Source: Flavobacterium hibisci (GTDB lineage: Bacteria > Bacteroidota > Bacteroidia > Flavobacteriales > Flavobacteriaceae). From it: a stretch of DNA of 64,000 nucleotides. The translations under genes were made by a program, and so were the position numbers. Numbering within the stretch: the stretch's first letter is position 1; the number at the start of each line of letters is the position of its first letter. Shown piece by piece: positions 9,001 through 16,812 of the stretch. Location: positions 186,001 to 250,000 of the forward strand of contig NZ_JAIQDW010000003.1 of NCBI RefSeq assembly GCF_020026925.1, read 5' to 3'. The notes under the pieces were generated by a model. It did not search any database. It worked only from the letters and a program-made list of their open reading frames with translations, and was not told where the DNA came from.

Positions 9001-9846
9001 ATGATAAAGATATATAGTTGTTTATTTATTCTAATGTTTGCTAATATATTGTTTTCACAACAGGAAGGAGTTAAAATTCCGCTTTGGAAAAATGGTGCTC
9101 CCGGTTTTGAAAATCGTAAAGATGAACCCGAACAAGCTCAGGACTGGTGGGTGAGAAATATTCATAATCCATCCATAACAGCTTATTTTCCAGAGAAGCC
9201 AAATGGATTGGCAATACTTATTTGTCCCGGAGGCGGGCATGAAAACCTGGTTTTTAATTCGGAAGGGAAAGATGCTGCTGCGTTTTTAAACAGTATAGGA
9301 ATTACAGCTTTTGTCCTGAAATATCGTTTAGCCAGAACAAAAGATTCTCCATACAAATTAGAAACTCATATTAAGCAGGATGCTGAAAGAGCGATGAGAC
9401 TCATAAGAAGCAAAGCAGCTGAATATAAAATTGATGTCAACCGAATTGGTGCGATGGGATTTTCTGCAGGCGGTGAAGTGGTTGCGCTGATTGCCTATAA
9501 ATCTAATAATGTTGTGAAAAACACTTCAGATGCAATAGACAAATTAGACGCACAGCCCAATTTTCAAATATTAGTGTATCCGGGACCATTGTTTGTTCCG
9601 AAAGAAATTAAGGCTGATGCGCCACCAGCTTTTTTAGTAGCGGCAAATGATGATTCCTGCTGTTCAGGACCAATAGTGGAATTGCTCAACGGATACCGAA
9701 AAGCGAATGTTCCGGTAGAAATGCATTTATACTCTAAAGGCGGGCATGCTTTTAATATGGGCAAAAGAGCTAAAACAAACTCACTGAAAACCTGGTCACA
9801 GCGATTAACAGACTGGTTTGAGGATAATAATTATTTTTTGAAATAA
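9001..9846 (+). CDS. Secreted alpha/beta-hydrolase, acetyl-esterase-like
   Basis: A 281-residue protein with an N-terminal signal peptide (residues 1-19, cleavage near LFSQ). The alpha/beta-hydrolase landmarks are complete: oxyanion-hole motif PGGGH (76-80), nucleophile elbow GFSAGG with Ser155, an acidic candidate at Asp217/218 (AANDDS) and His249 (KGGHAF). The family includes acetylxylan esterase-like and other carboxylesterases acting in the periplasm. It follows the PepSY gene by 81 bp on the same strand and converges on a second siderophore receptor, so hydrolysis of an ester-bearing siderophore is possible. Removal of acetyl groups from polysaccharide is equally compatible with the sequence. 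Confidence 0.85.
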   Translation: MIKIYSCLFILMFANILFSQQEGVKIPLWKNGAPGFENRKDEPEQAQDWWVRNIHNPSITAYFPEKPNGLAILICPGGGHENLVFNSEGKDAAAFLNSIGITAFVLKYRLARTKDSPYKLETHIKQDAERAMRLIRSKAAEYKIDVNRIGAMGFSAGGEVVALIAYKSNNVVKNTSDAIDKLDAQPNFQILVYPGPLFVPKEIKADAPPAFLVAANDDSCCSGPIVELLNGYRKANVPVEMHLYSKGGHAFNMGKRAKTNSLKTWSQRLTDWFEDNNYFLK

Positions 9847-9902
9847 GGATTTTGAATTTGATTTGGAAGTTACAGTCATTCACCATCGGGTAGAAATAAA
9901 AC

Positions 9903-9936
9903 AATTAGCCCGGATATTACTCCAGGCTAATTATTC
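9903..9936. terminator. Bidirectional hairpin between esterase and siderophore receptor genes
   Basis: AATTAGCC (9903-9910) pairs with GGCTAATT (9925-9932). On the minus strand a moderately T-rich tract follows. It lies between two convergent genes and could serve both. Confidence 0.55.
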
Positions 9937-9973
9937 AGATACATTTTTACTATTTTGGTTAGGATATTAAAAT

Positions 9974-12418
9974 TTAAAATGAATACCCAAGTGTCAAGAG
10001 CCAATTTGATGGTGCCCCGGGGAACAGACGAATATAGTCATAACCGCCAACCCAGTAGGTTTTATTAGTTATATTATTGGCATTCAACTGTATTTTAAAC
10101 TTATTAATATTATAATACAAAGCAGCATTAAATAACGTATAGCCTGGAATTGTTTGTGTTATGGTCTGACTTAAATTTCGGGTTGTTACAAAGTTAGATC
10201 CCATTGCGATTCCAAAATCTTTAAGTGCACCATCAGTAAAATTGTAACGCGTCCAGATATTGCCCTGCTGAACGGGTGTATTAGGTTTTTGTCTTCCAAT
10301 TTCGGTTGCTTCCGGACTTTCTGTTATATACGCTTCATTATAAGAATAGGCCGCCGAGATGCTCCAGTTTCTTGTTATACTTCCGTTTACATCAATCTCA
10401 ATACCTTTAGATTCTTCTTCTCCAACAGCTCGCATTAAATCTGGATTTGTGGTATCATTCGCCGGATACAAGGTATTTTTCTGCTGAATTTTAAACAAGG
10501 CTACCGTTACGAAAAGTCTTTCCCTGAACCAGGAAGATTTTCCTCCAAATTCAATCATATTACTTTCTAAAGGATCAAAAGGACCTCCTGCATTTGGATT
10601 TGATAATGAGGAAGCCAATTGGGGGTTATATCCTTTTACATAAGTCCCATAAAGATTAATATTTTGATTAAGCGTATAGGTTAAACCAAAACGCGGTAAA
10701 AATGAATGCTGCTTTACTTTTTTCTCAGTATCTTTTTTATAATTCTCTTTATCGGTATACTCATCATATCGAATTCCTAGTAATGCCTGAAAAGCCCCAA
10801 ATTTTACATGATCCTGAAAATATACCCCATACAAAGAGTAATACGTAGGATCATACGCCCGAACCGTATAAAAATATTTGCTCATGTCTTTTAGTTGCTG
10901 AGATGCTGATGGATTTGTCAAGTCAAAATGCGCTACGTTTGGTACTGGATTTCCTTTAGAATCTAATAAATAAGCGCTTTTGTTATTCGGATTATATGTT
11001 GCGATAAATCCTGTGTTGGCAGCATTTCGGTATCCGGATGCCTGTAATTGAGAACCACCCGGGGGAACATTTTCCTGTGCATAGTCGTAACCGGCAATCA
11101 GATTATGATCGAAAATTCCGGTTTTAACCTGATATTTTAAAAAAGCAGAAAGATTATCGATATAACGTTTACGCTTGCGTTGAAAAACCTGCATTTCAAT
11201 TGCCGTTGAAATTGTGCTTCCATCACCTGCAGAAGCATATTTATTAGCACCGCGGTGTTCCAGCAGATCTTCGTTATAGCCTGTACGTATATAGGAAGCT
11301 GAAAAAGACAAACGATCTGTAAATTGGTGGTTTAGGGAAGTGGTTACAATGTAGGTTTCCTCATTTAAATAATCATTTGTCGAATTCAAAGAGTTGGAAA
11401 TCTTTGTCGAATACAAATTATCTTCATAGGTAGACTGTCCTCGATCAAGAATACTTTTTGATGAGGTATAAATCAAATCAAAATTGACGCTCGTTTTATC
11501 ATTAGGCAAAAAAGATAAAGACGGGGCTAACACGATATTTTTATCAAATTGTAAATCTCTAAATGAATTGGCGTTCTCATACCCCAGATTCAGACGGTAT
11601 AAAAGAGACTTATCTTCAGTGAGCGGACCAGTAAAATCAGCCAGAGCTCTTAATGTATTAAAACTGCCTGTAGAAAAACTGACGCTGTTGGCCGCCTGAT
11701 CTAAAGGTTTTTTGGTAACACGATTTAAAACTCCTCCAGGTGATGCATTTCCAAACAAAGCCGAAGACGGACCTTTTAAAACTTCAACACGTTCTAAGTA
11801 ATTGGCAAGCGGCTGTTTCCAAAAACCTGTCGAGGTTCGCATTCCGTTTAATAATTGCGTATTACTTCCTCCATTGATACGAAATCCTCTAATGGAGATA
11901 TCATCATAAAAAGTAAACTGACTTACCCCGCTGAAGTTTTTTACAACCTCGCCTACGCGAATGGTACCCTGATCTGCGATTAACTCTTTTGTGGCATAAG
12001 AAACTGCCTGAGGTAAATCTTTTAGAGCAATTTCTGTTTTGGCTCCAATAAAAGATTTGGTGTTTTTATAGGACTTCTCTTTTCGACCTGTAATTTCTAC
12101 TGCCTGGAGCGTATTGATGTTTTTTTGTAAAATTATAGAAACTTCTGCATTTTCATTTTCATGCAGTTCAATTGTTTTTTCCAAAGCAGAAAACCCCATT
12201 GCGGAAAAAGAAACAGTATAAAATCCTGGTACAAGATTCGAAATTTCGAAATTTCCGTTATCATCAGAAACGGTATTTTTTTTTAAGCTTTTAATGGAAA
12301 TAGAAGCATACGAAACAGCTTCATCATTATCGGAAATTATTTTTCCTGTAATTTTTGCATTTTGTGCCTGCCCCATATTGAAAAAGGCTAACAATACTAC
12401 TAAATAAGTAAACTTCAT
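9974..12418 (-). CDS. TonB-dependent siderophore receptor
   Basis: An 814-residue outer-membrane receptor. Residues 1-18 are a signal peptide, about 21-105 a carboxypeptidase-regulatory-like domain, and about 130-245 the plug, which has the siderophore-receptor hallmarks DISIRGFRI, LERVEVLKGPSSALFG and SPGGVLNRVTKKP. The C-terminal barrel ends in LLTLGYSF. The pattern fits the FhuA/FhuE/FcuA type of ferric-siderophore receptors. It converges with the esterase gene. A perfect 13-bp palindrome and a -7 promoter element lie just upstream of the start, suggesting iron repression. The ligand is not known. No TonB/ExbBD genes are nearby. Confidence 0.92.
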   Translation of the reverse strand: MKFTYLVVLLAFFNMGQAQNAKITGKIISDNDEAVSYASISIKSLKKNTVSDDNGNFEISNLVPGFYTVSFSAMGFSALEKTIELHENENAEVSIILQKNINTLQAVEITGRKEKSYKNTKSFIGAKTEIALKDLPQAVSYATKELIADQGTIRVGEVVKNFSGVSQFTFYDDISIRGFRINGGSNTQLLNGMRTSTGFWKQPLANYLERVEVLKGPSSALFGNASPGGVLNRVTKKPLDQAANSVSFSTGSFNTLRALADFTGPLTEDKSLLYRLNLGYENANSFRDLQFDKNIVLAPSLSFLPNDKTSVNFDLIYTSSKSILDRGQSTYEDNLYSTKISNSLNSTNDYLNEETYIVTTSLNHQFTDRLSFSASYIRTGYNEDLLEHRGANKYASAGDGSTISTAIEMQVFQRKRKRYIDNLSAFLKYQVKTGIFDHNLIAGYDYAQENVPPGGSQLQASGYRNAANTGFIATYNPNNKSAYLLDSKGNPVPNVAHFDLTNPSASQQLKDMSKYFYTVRAYDPTYYSLYGVYFQDHVKFGAFQALLGIRYDEYTDKENYKKDTEKKVKQHSFLPRFGLTYTLNQNINLYGTYVKGYNPQLASSLSNPNAGGPFDPLESNMIEFGGKSSWFRERLFVTVALFKIQQKNTLYPANDTTNPDLMRAVGEEESKGIEIDVNGSITRNWSISAAYSYNEAYITESPEATEIGRQKPNTPVQQGNIWTRYNFTDGALKDFGIAMGSNFVTTRNLSQTITQTIPGYTLFNAALYYNINKFKIQLNANNITNKTYWVGGYDYIRLFPGAPSNWLLTLGYSF

Positions 12419-12442
12419 GGCGGTTATTTAAATTTTAGACCG

Positions 12443-12468
12443 CAAAAATAAAATAATTTAGACTAAAT
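12443..12468 (-). promoter_or_regulatory. Promoter -7 element with overlapping palindromic operator
   Basis: On the minus strand TATTTTTG (12443-12450) matches the TAnnTTTG consensus. Just upstream of it, ATTTAGACTAAAT (12456-12468) is a perfect palindrome around a central base and would lie in the spacer. No good -33 TTTG is visible. The word recurs with one change at 3940-3952 before the other receptor gene. I infer a Fur-type or other iron-responsive repressor site. Confidence 0.6.
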
Positions 12469-12617
12469 AAAAATAAAAAACCATGTTTTTGTAAAGAAAA
12501 ATCTACTTACATAGATGCATATCTGTATTTCTTTTAAGTTGTAATGGTTTTAATAAAATATGTTTTTAGATTGGCTATATAATAAACATTTAAGGCTTAT
12601 CTCAAATCATTGATGAA

Positions 12618-12656
12618 ATAAAAAAACTCGTTTTTAATTTAAAACGTGTTTTTTTA
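12618..12656 (-). terminator. Terminator downstream of gldA
   Basis: AACTCGTTTT pairs with AAAACGTGTT with one mismatch. On the minus strand a T-run follows. It lies about 20 bp past the gldA stop codon. Confidence 0.65.
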
Positions 12657-12675
12657 TTTATCTGAAAACAGGAAC

Positions 12676-13572
12676 TTATTTGGTAATCTCCCTAAACACA
12701 GCTTCCAGGTTTTTATTTTTCTGATTAAGCTGTAATGTTTTTAATCCGTTATCGTGTGCAAAATCAAAAACAGCCGGTCGCATGTCTTTATCAGCCAGAA
12801 ACGTTAATTCCCACAAACAATCATGTATGTTAGCGTATGATTTTAAATGCGGGATTGCAGCAATTAACTGTTCTTCAATTTTATAATCAAATTCAACTTC
12901 GATTACCTGTTCTTTATCTGCCGAGATTAAATTGTCCAGTTTTTTATCCGCTACAATTTTTCCTTTGTCAATAATGATCACGCGGTCACAAATCGCCTCT
13001 ACTTCCTGCATGATGTGAGTTGACAAAAATACGGTTTTATCCTTGCCTACATTTTTGATTACATTTCTAATTTCAATCAATTGATTCGGATCTAAACCTG
13101 TAGTAGGTTCGTCCAGAATCAATACATCAGGATTGTGTAATAGGGCATTGGCAAGTCCTACACGCTGGCGGTATCCTTTTGATAACTGACTGATTTTTTT
13201 ATGGCTCTCCGGTGATAGTCCTGTGAGTTGAATTACTTCTTCGATTCTGGATTTATTCACTTTATAAACATCGGCATTAAAAGCCAAATATTCACGAACA
13301 TATAAATCTAAATATAGAGGATTATGTTCTGGTAAATAGCCAATAGAACGCTGAACCTCTTTTGTATTTGCCAAAACATCCTGGCCATTTACTAAAGCTG
13401 AGCCATCATCTGCAAGTAAATAAGTGGTCAAAATCTTCATTAAAGTAGATTTTCCGGCGCCATTTGGACCAAGAAATCCAACTATTTCCCCTTTTTGAAT
13501 CGAGAATGAAATAGCATCTAATGCTTTTTGAGTTCCGTAACTTTTTGATATGTTGTTTACTTCTATCGACAT
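12676..13572 (-). CDS. gldA: Gliding-motility ABC transporter ATP-binding protein GldA
   Basis: A 298-residue ABC ATPase. Walker A GPNGAGKST is at residues 35-43, the signature is LSKGYRQRVGLANAL, Walker B is VLILDEPTTGLD and the switch is FLSTHIMQEV. The C-terminal roughly 80 residues are the extension seen in gliding-type ATPases. The whole sequence fits GldA of Flavobacterium, the cytosolic ATPase of the GldA/GldF/GldG transporter linked to gliding. The permease genes gldF and gldG are not next to it. A good -7 promoter element (TATTTTTG, minus strand) lies at 13589-13596, just upstream of the ATG. Confidence 0.92.
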   Translation of the reverse strand: MSIEVNNISKSYGTQKALDAISFSIQKGEIVGFLGPNGAGKSTLMKILTTYLLADDGSALVNGQDVLANTKEVQRSIGYLPEHNPLYLDLYVREYLAFNADVYKVNKSRIEEVIQLTGLSPESHKKISQLSKGYRQRVGLANALLHNPDVLILDEPTTGLDPNQLIEIRNVIKNVGKDKTVFLSTHIMQEVEAICDRVIIIDKGKIVADKKLDNLISADKEQVIEVEFDYKIEEQLIAAIPHLKSYANIHDCLWELTFLADKDMRPAVFDFAHDNGLKTLQLNQKNKNLEAVFREITK

Positions 13573-13712
13573 GACTTTTTATTTACTGCAAAAATAAACA
13601 GAAATAGTATCGGTTGCTAAATTTTGTTCTGTATTGAACTTAATTAAATTGAAAATTTAAAAGGTTGGCCTTAAAAAACAGAAAACAATAATGAAAACGA
13701 AAGCCTGTGATT

Positions 13713-13790
13713 TAGCCCCGATAGAAACGGCATCCTTTTTCTGGCTCCTTTAGCCGGGAAAAGATATAGTGAATAGCGGGACAGGTTTTG
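13713..13790 (+). repeat. Dispersed structured repeat, copy A (TAGCCCxGATAG family)
   Basis: The copy begins TAGCCCCGATAGAAACGGCA and ends near GAATAGCGGGACAGG. Its core hairpin pairs TTTTTCTGGCT with AGCCGGGAAAA around CCTTT. The core is the same as in copy C (30014-30096). It lies between gldA and the metE/lrp scar. Confidence 0.85.
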
Positions 13791-13831
13791 TGCTAATGAA
13801 GATGTCTCTGCTTCAAAAAAATGCCAACAAA

Positions 13832-13873
13832 GTGAAGCCGGAACGAATCATAACTACAAGAGACCGACTTCAC
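13832..13873. other. Hairpin downstream of the metE remnant
   Basis: GTGAAGCCGG (13832-13841) pairs imperfectly with CCGACTTCAC (13864-13873). It may be the old terminator of metE on the minus strand, but the following T tract is weak. Together with repeat copy A it is all I see in the 339-bp gap between gldA and the scar. Confidence 0.35.
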
Positions 13874-13911
13874 CTGTTGACAATAAAAAACAAGAAATTA
13901 TTTAAAAGGCA

Positions 13912-14105
13912 TTATAAGCTTACAGGATATCCGATTTCAGCTCTCATTTCCTGAGCGGCAGAAACCATTTCGATTAAGGCTTTTTTGGTTTCATCCCAAT
14001 GGGGTGTTTTCAAACCACAATCCGGATTAACCCATAACTGATCTACGGGAATTACCGCTGAAGCTTTCTCTAGCAATTTCACCATTTCTTCGCTTTTTAA
14101 AGAAC
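13912..14105 (-). pseudogene. metE: Cobalamin-independent methionine synthase MetE, 3' remnant
   Basis: About 65 residues match the extreme C-terminus of Met[11 protein letters not shown], then [17 protein letters not shown], then [19 protein letters not shown] and a natural stop codon. [10 protein letters not shown] is the conserved block carrying a zinc-ligand cysteine. Roughly 700 N-terminal residues of a normal MetE (about 770) are missing. Homology ends abruptly near 14090-14105, where the sequence continues as the 3' half of an Lrp-family gene on the opposite strand. No start codon or promoter remains in a sensible place, so this is a relic. MetE would have made methionine without B12. 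Confidence 0.88.
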
Positions 14106-14332
14106 ATGCGAAAAATGTGGGAAGCAATTTTGTGAAAGATATTGTGGCACTTTCTGAAATTATAGAATGTTATAATATTGCAGGCGATTATGATTTTATG
14201 CTCAAAATCTTAGTAAAAGATATGGCGAGTTATCAGTATTTTGTGATGAATAAATTATCGACGATTGAAAATATCGGAAACACAAATAGTATTTTCGTAA
14301 TGGGAGAAATCAAACATAGTACGGCACTTTAG
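14090..14332 (+). pseudogene. Lrp/AsnC-family regulator, 3' remnant
   Basis: About 80 residues match the C-terminal RAM/ligand-binding half of Lrp-type regulators: KEHAKN, then [20 protein letters not shown], then FVMNKLSTIENIGNTNSIF. It ends at a normal stop codon. The N-terminal helix-turn-helix half (about 75 residues) is absent. Upstream, the frame runs straight into the minus-strand metE fragment, so the two genes were once divergent and a single deletion removed both 5' halves and the shared promoter region. An isolated GTG at 14117 could in theory start a 71-residue peptide, but it would have no DNA-binding domain. Confidence 0.87.
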
Positions 14333-14364
14333 TTTTAATCATTATAAAATCGTAAAATAAAATG

Positions 14365-14372
14365 TATTTTTG
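14365..14372 (+). promoter_or_regulatory. Promoter -7 element of dgt
   Basis: TATTTTTG matches TAnnTTTG and places a transcription start near 14379, about 35 bases before the ATG. A -33 TTTG is not evident. Confidence 0.45.
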
Positions 14373-14413
14373 AGCTTGAATCTAAATCAGAAACTTACAA
14401 TCAAAGTATAAAA

Positions 14414-15760
14414 ATGAACTGGGAACAACTTTTATCTCTTAAAAAACAAGGTGACACAAGCAAAAGATTACGTATAGAACAAGATGATACGCGGTTAGGT
14501 TTTGAGGTCGATTATGACCGAATCATCTTTTCGGCTGCGTTTCGGTCTTTGCAGGATAAAACACAGGTGATTCCGCTTTCTAAAACAGATTTTGTGCATA
14601 CCAGATTGACGCATAGTCTGGAAGTTTCAGTTGTAGGACGTTCATTAGGACGCCTGGTTGGTAAAAAGATTATAGAGAAGTACCCTTATTTAAAAGAAGT
14701 TCACGGTTATCATATGAATGATTTCGGGGCAATTGTAGCTGCGGCTTCACTGGCACATGATATAGGAAATCCGCCATTTGGACATTCTGGTGAAAAAGCT
14801 ATTGGAGAATATTTCTCGAGTGGAAAAGGATTAAAATACAAAGATAAACTTACTGCAAAACAGTGGCAGGACCTGATTGATTTTGAGGGAAATGCCAATG
14901 GGTTTTCGGTGCTAACCGGAAGCCGTCCGGGAATAGAAGGCGGGCTTAGGATTTCGTACGCAACTCTTGGCGCTTTCATGAAATATCCAAAAGAAAGCCT
15001 TCCTAAAAAACCGACTAATAATATTGCGGATAAAAAATACGGTTTCTTTCAGGCGGATAAGTTATTCTTTCAGGAAGTTGCTGAAGATATGGGTTTGATT
15101 TCGAACAAAGAAGAGGGGGATATTGGCTTTGAAAGACATCCTCTTGCCTATCTGGTTGAAGCGGCAGACGATATCTGTTATACTATAATTGATTTTGAAG
15201 ATGGCATAAATTTAGGTTTGGTTTCTGAAGATTATGCTTTAGAATACCTCATCAAACTGGTAAAAGATAATATTGGTGTTGATAAATACAATTTATTAGA
15301 AACAAAAGAAGACCGAATCAGTTATCTTCGTGCTTTGGCGATTGGAGCTTTGATTAATGATGCTGTAGAAGTTTTTATTGAAAACGAAGAAGAAATCCTG
15401 GCCGGAAATTTCCCTTTTGCCTTAACAGATAAAAGCAAATATAAGGCACAGATGAATGATATTATCAAACTAAGTATCGATAAAATCTACCAAAGCCGTG
15501 AAGTAATTGAAAAAGAAATTGTAGGCTATCAAATAATCCAGACTTTGCTGGATAAATTTATCACCGCTTTTAATAACAAATATGAAGGAACTGCTTCAAA
15601 TTACGATAAATTAATCCTGAAGATGCTTCCTGAAAAACATCATTTGGAAAAAGGTAATTTATATGAGCGTCTGCTTCATATTTGTCACTACGTTTCCCTT
15701 TTAACGGATGGAAATGCGTTAGAACTATATGAAATGATTAACGGCAGAAAAAAAAGTTAA
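14414..15760 (+). CDS. dgt: Deoxyguanosinetriphosphate triphosphohydrolase (dNTPase)
   Basis: A 448-residue HD-domain enzyme of the Dgt family, which cleaves dGTP or other dNTPs to the nucleoside and triphosphate. The metal-binding residues are visible as His67 in RLTHSLEVS and His115-Asp116 in SLAHDIGNPPFGHSGE, with a later Asp in EAADDICYTIIDFEDG. The N-terminal AAFRSLQDKTQV is also typical. It is cytosolic and its length is normal. It converges on a DUF3078 gene with only 5 bp between the stop codons. The metE/lrp scar lies upstream, so read-through from the old lrp promoter has been lost. Confidence 0.93.
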   Translation: MNWEQLLSLKKQGDTSKRLRIEQDDTRLGFEVDYDRIIFSAAFRSLQDKTQVIPLSKTDFVHTRLTHSLEVSVVGRSLGRLVGKKIIEKYPYLKEVHGYHMNDFGAIVAAASLAHDIGNPPFGHSGEKAIGEYFSSGKGLKYKDKLTAKQWQDLIDFEGNANGFSVLTGSRPGIEGGLRISYATLGAFMKYPKESLPKKPTNNIADKKYGFFQADKLFFQEVAEDMGLISNKEEGDIGFERHPLAYLVEAADDICYTIIDFEDGINLGLVSEDYALEYLIKLVKDNIGVDKYNLLETKEDRISYLRALAIGALINDAVEVFIENEEEILAGNFPFALTDKSKYKAQMNDIIKLSIDKIYQSREVIEKEIVGYQIIQTLLDKFITAFNNKYEGTASNYDKLILKMLPEKHHLEKGNLYERLLHICHYVSLLTDGNALELYEMINGRKKS

Positions 15761-15765
15761 TCCAT

Positions 15766-16767
15766 TTAAAAAGCATATACAAGGCCAACACCCAGAACTT
15801 GTCTTAATTGCATTCTTGGTCCATCATCAATTTGTGATTTTGAACCTGAGACAGGGTCAACAACATCTTTTTTAGTTTTAATATCGTCGTCATAAACGAG
15901 ATGAACACCAATATTAGCTTTTACATAAGCATTAACCACAAGATCTAAACGAGTATCATAATCGATATCAACATTTCCAAAGCGGTTTAAATAATCAGTA
16001 TATAAAGTCAGTCTGTTTTCGTAAAAAACATTTTTGTAAATCTCGCTTTTCATGTAACCTGTAAATAAGATACCGAACTCAGCTTTTACTTTCTGGCCTT
16101 CTTCAATTAAAATTTGGTTATTAGGGTCAAGAGGGTCGGTAGCATAAACCGCTTTTTTAACACCAAAAGCTCCCTGATCTGCTAAATCCTGATCTAATAC
16201 TAAAGTGGTTTTTAACGTGATTGGAGAGAAATAAAAGGTTCTGTTCTTTTTCTTATCTGAATTTTCTGCTCCGGCTCCCAGAAAGATATAAGCGGGAGCA
16301 AAAGGTTTAGAGATTGCTACATCCCTGTTTGGATATCGGTAACCGTTGGTAAACTGAGTATTGAAATTGAATTTTGCAGAATAAAACCAATTAGAGATAG
16401 TATCTTTTCTAAAACCATAAGTGGAGTTAAACTGGATAGCATCATCCGTTTTTCTTAGTTCGGTACCATCTTGTTTATTCATTCCGTATTTTACAATAAG
16501 TTCATTAAACCATTTATGATTGTCTTTATTGTAGGTTCTGGTAAACTCGCCCTTAAAAAGTCCTGAAACAGAACTGGTTCCCCCTGCACTCCAGTTAACA
16601 AACGCAATTTCTGAAATATCAAAACCAAGTTTGTTTTTTTTAGCCCAGTTAGAAGGAGGTGGAGCTATTTGCCCAGGATCTAATGTTGTTCTGATAATTT
16701 GAGAAAAACTGTTAGCTGTAAATAATAAAATAATGAATAAAAAAAGGGTAGAGCGGAGTAATTTCAT
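15766..16767 (-). CDS. DUF3078 outer-membrane-like protein
   Basis: A 333-residue protein with an N-terminal signal peptide (residues 1-22, ending NSFSQ). It is rich in alternating beta-strand segments with aromatic residues and ends in GVGLVYAF, as outer-membrane barrels do. It fits the Bacteroidetes DUF3078 family, whose function is unknown to me. It lies downstream of dxs on the same strand (45 bp gap), so the two could share a transcript. It converges with dgt. Confidence 0.8.
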   Translation of the reverse strand: MKLLRSTLFLFIILLFTANSFSQIIRTTLDPGQIAPPPSNWAKKNKLGFDISEIAFVNWSAGGTSSVSGLFKGEFTRTYNKDNHKWFNELIVKYGMNKQDGTELRKTDDAIQFNSTYGFRKDTISNWFYSAKFNFNTQFTNGYRYPNRDVAISKPFAPAYIFLGAGAENSDKKKNRTFYFSPITLKTTLVLDQDLADQGAFGVKKAVYATDPLDPNNQILIEEGQKVKAEFGILFTGYMKSEIYKNVFYENRLTLYTDYLNRFGNVDIDYDTRLDLVVNAYVKANIGVHLVYDDDIKTKKDVVDPVSGSKSQIDDGPRMQLRQVLGVGLVYAF

Positions 16768-16812
16768 TAGGTTTAACTTTTGATTTCTTTTCGGCTGTGC
16801 AAAATACTTATT

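Noticed and set aside
13769..13954. 61-codon plus-strand ORF between gldA and the metE relic
   Set aside because: It overlaps repeat copy A and a hairpin, and its product has no recognisable pattern. It is most likely chance.
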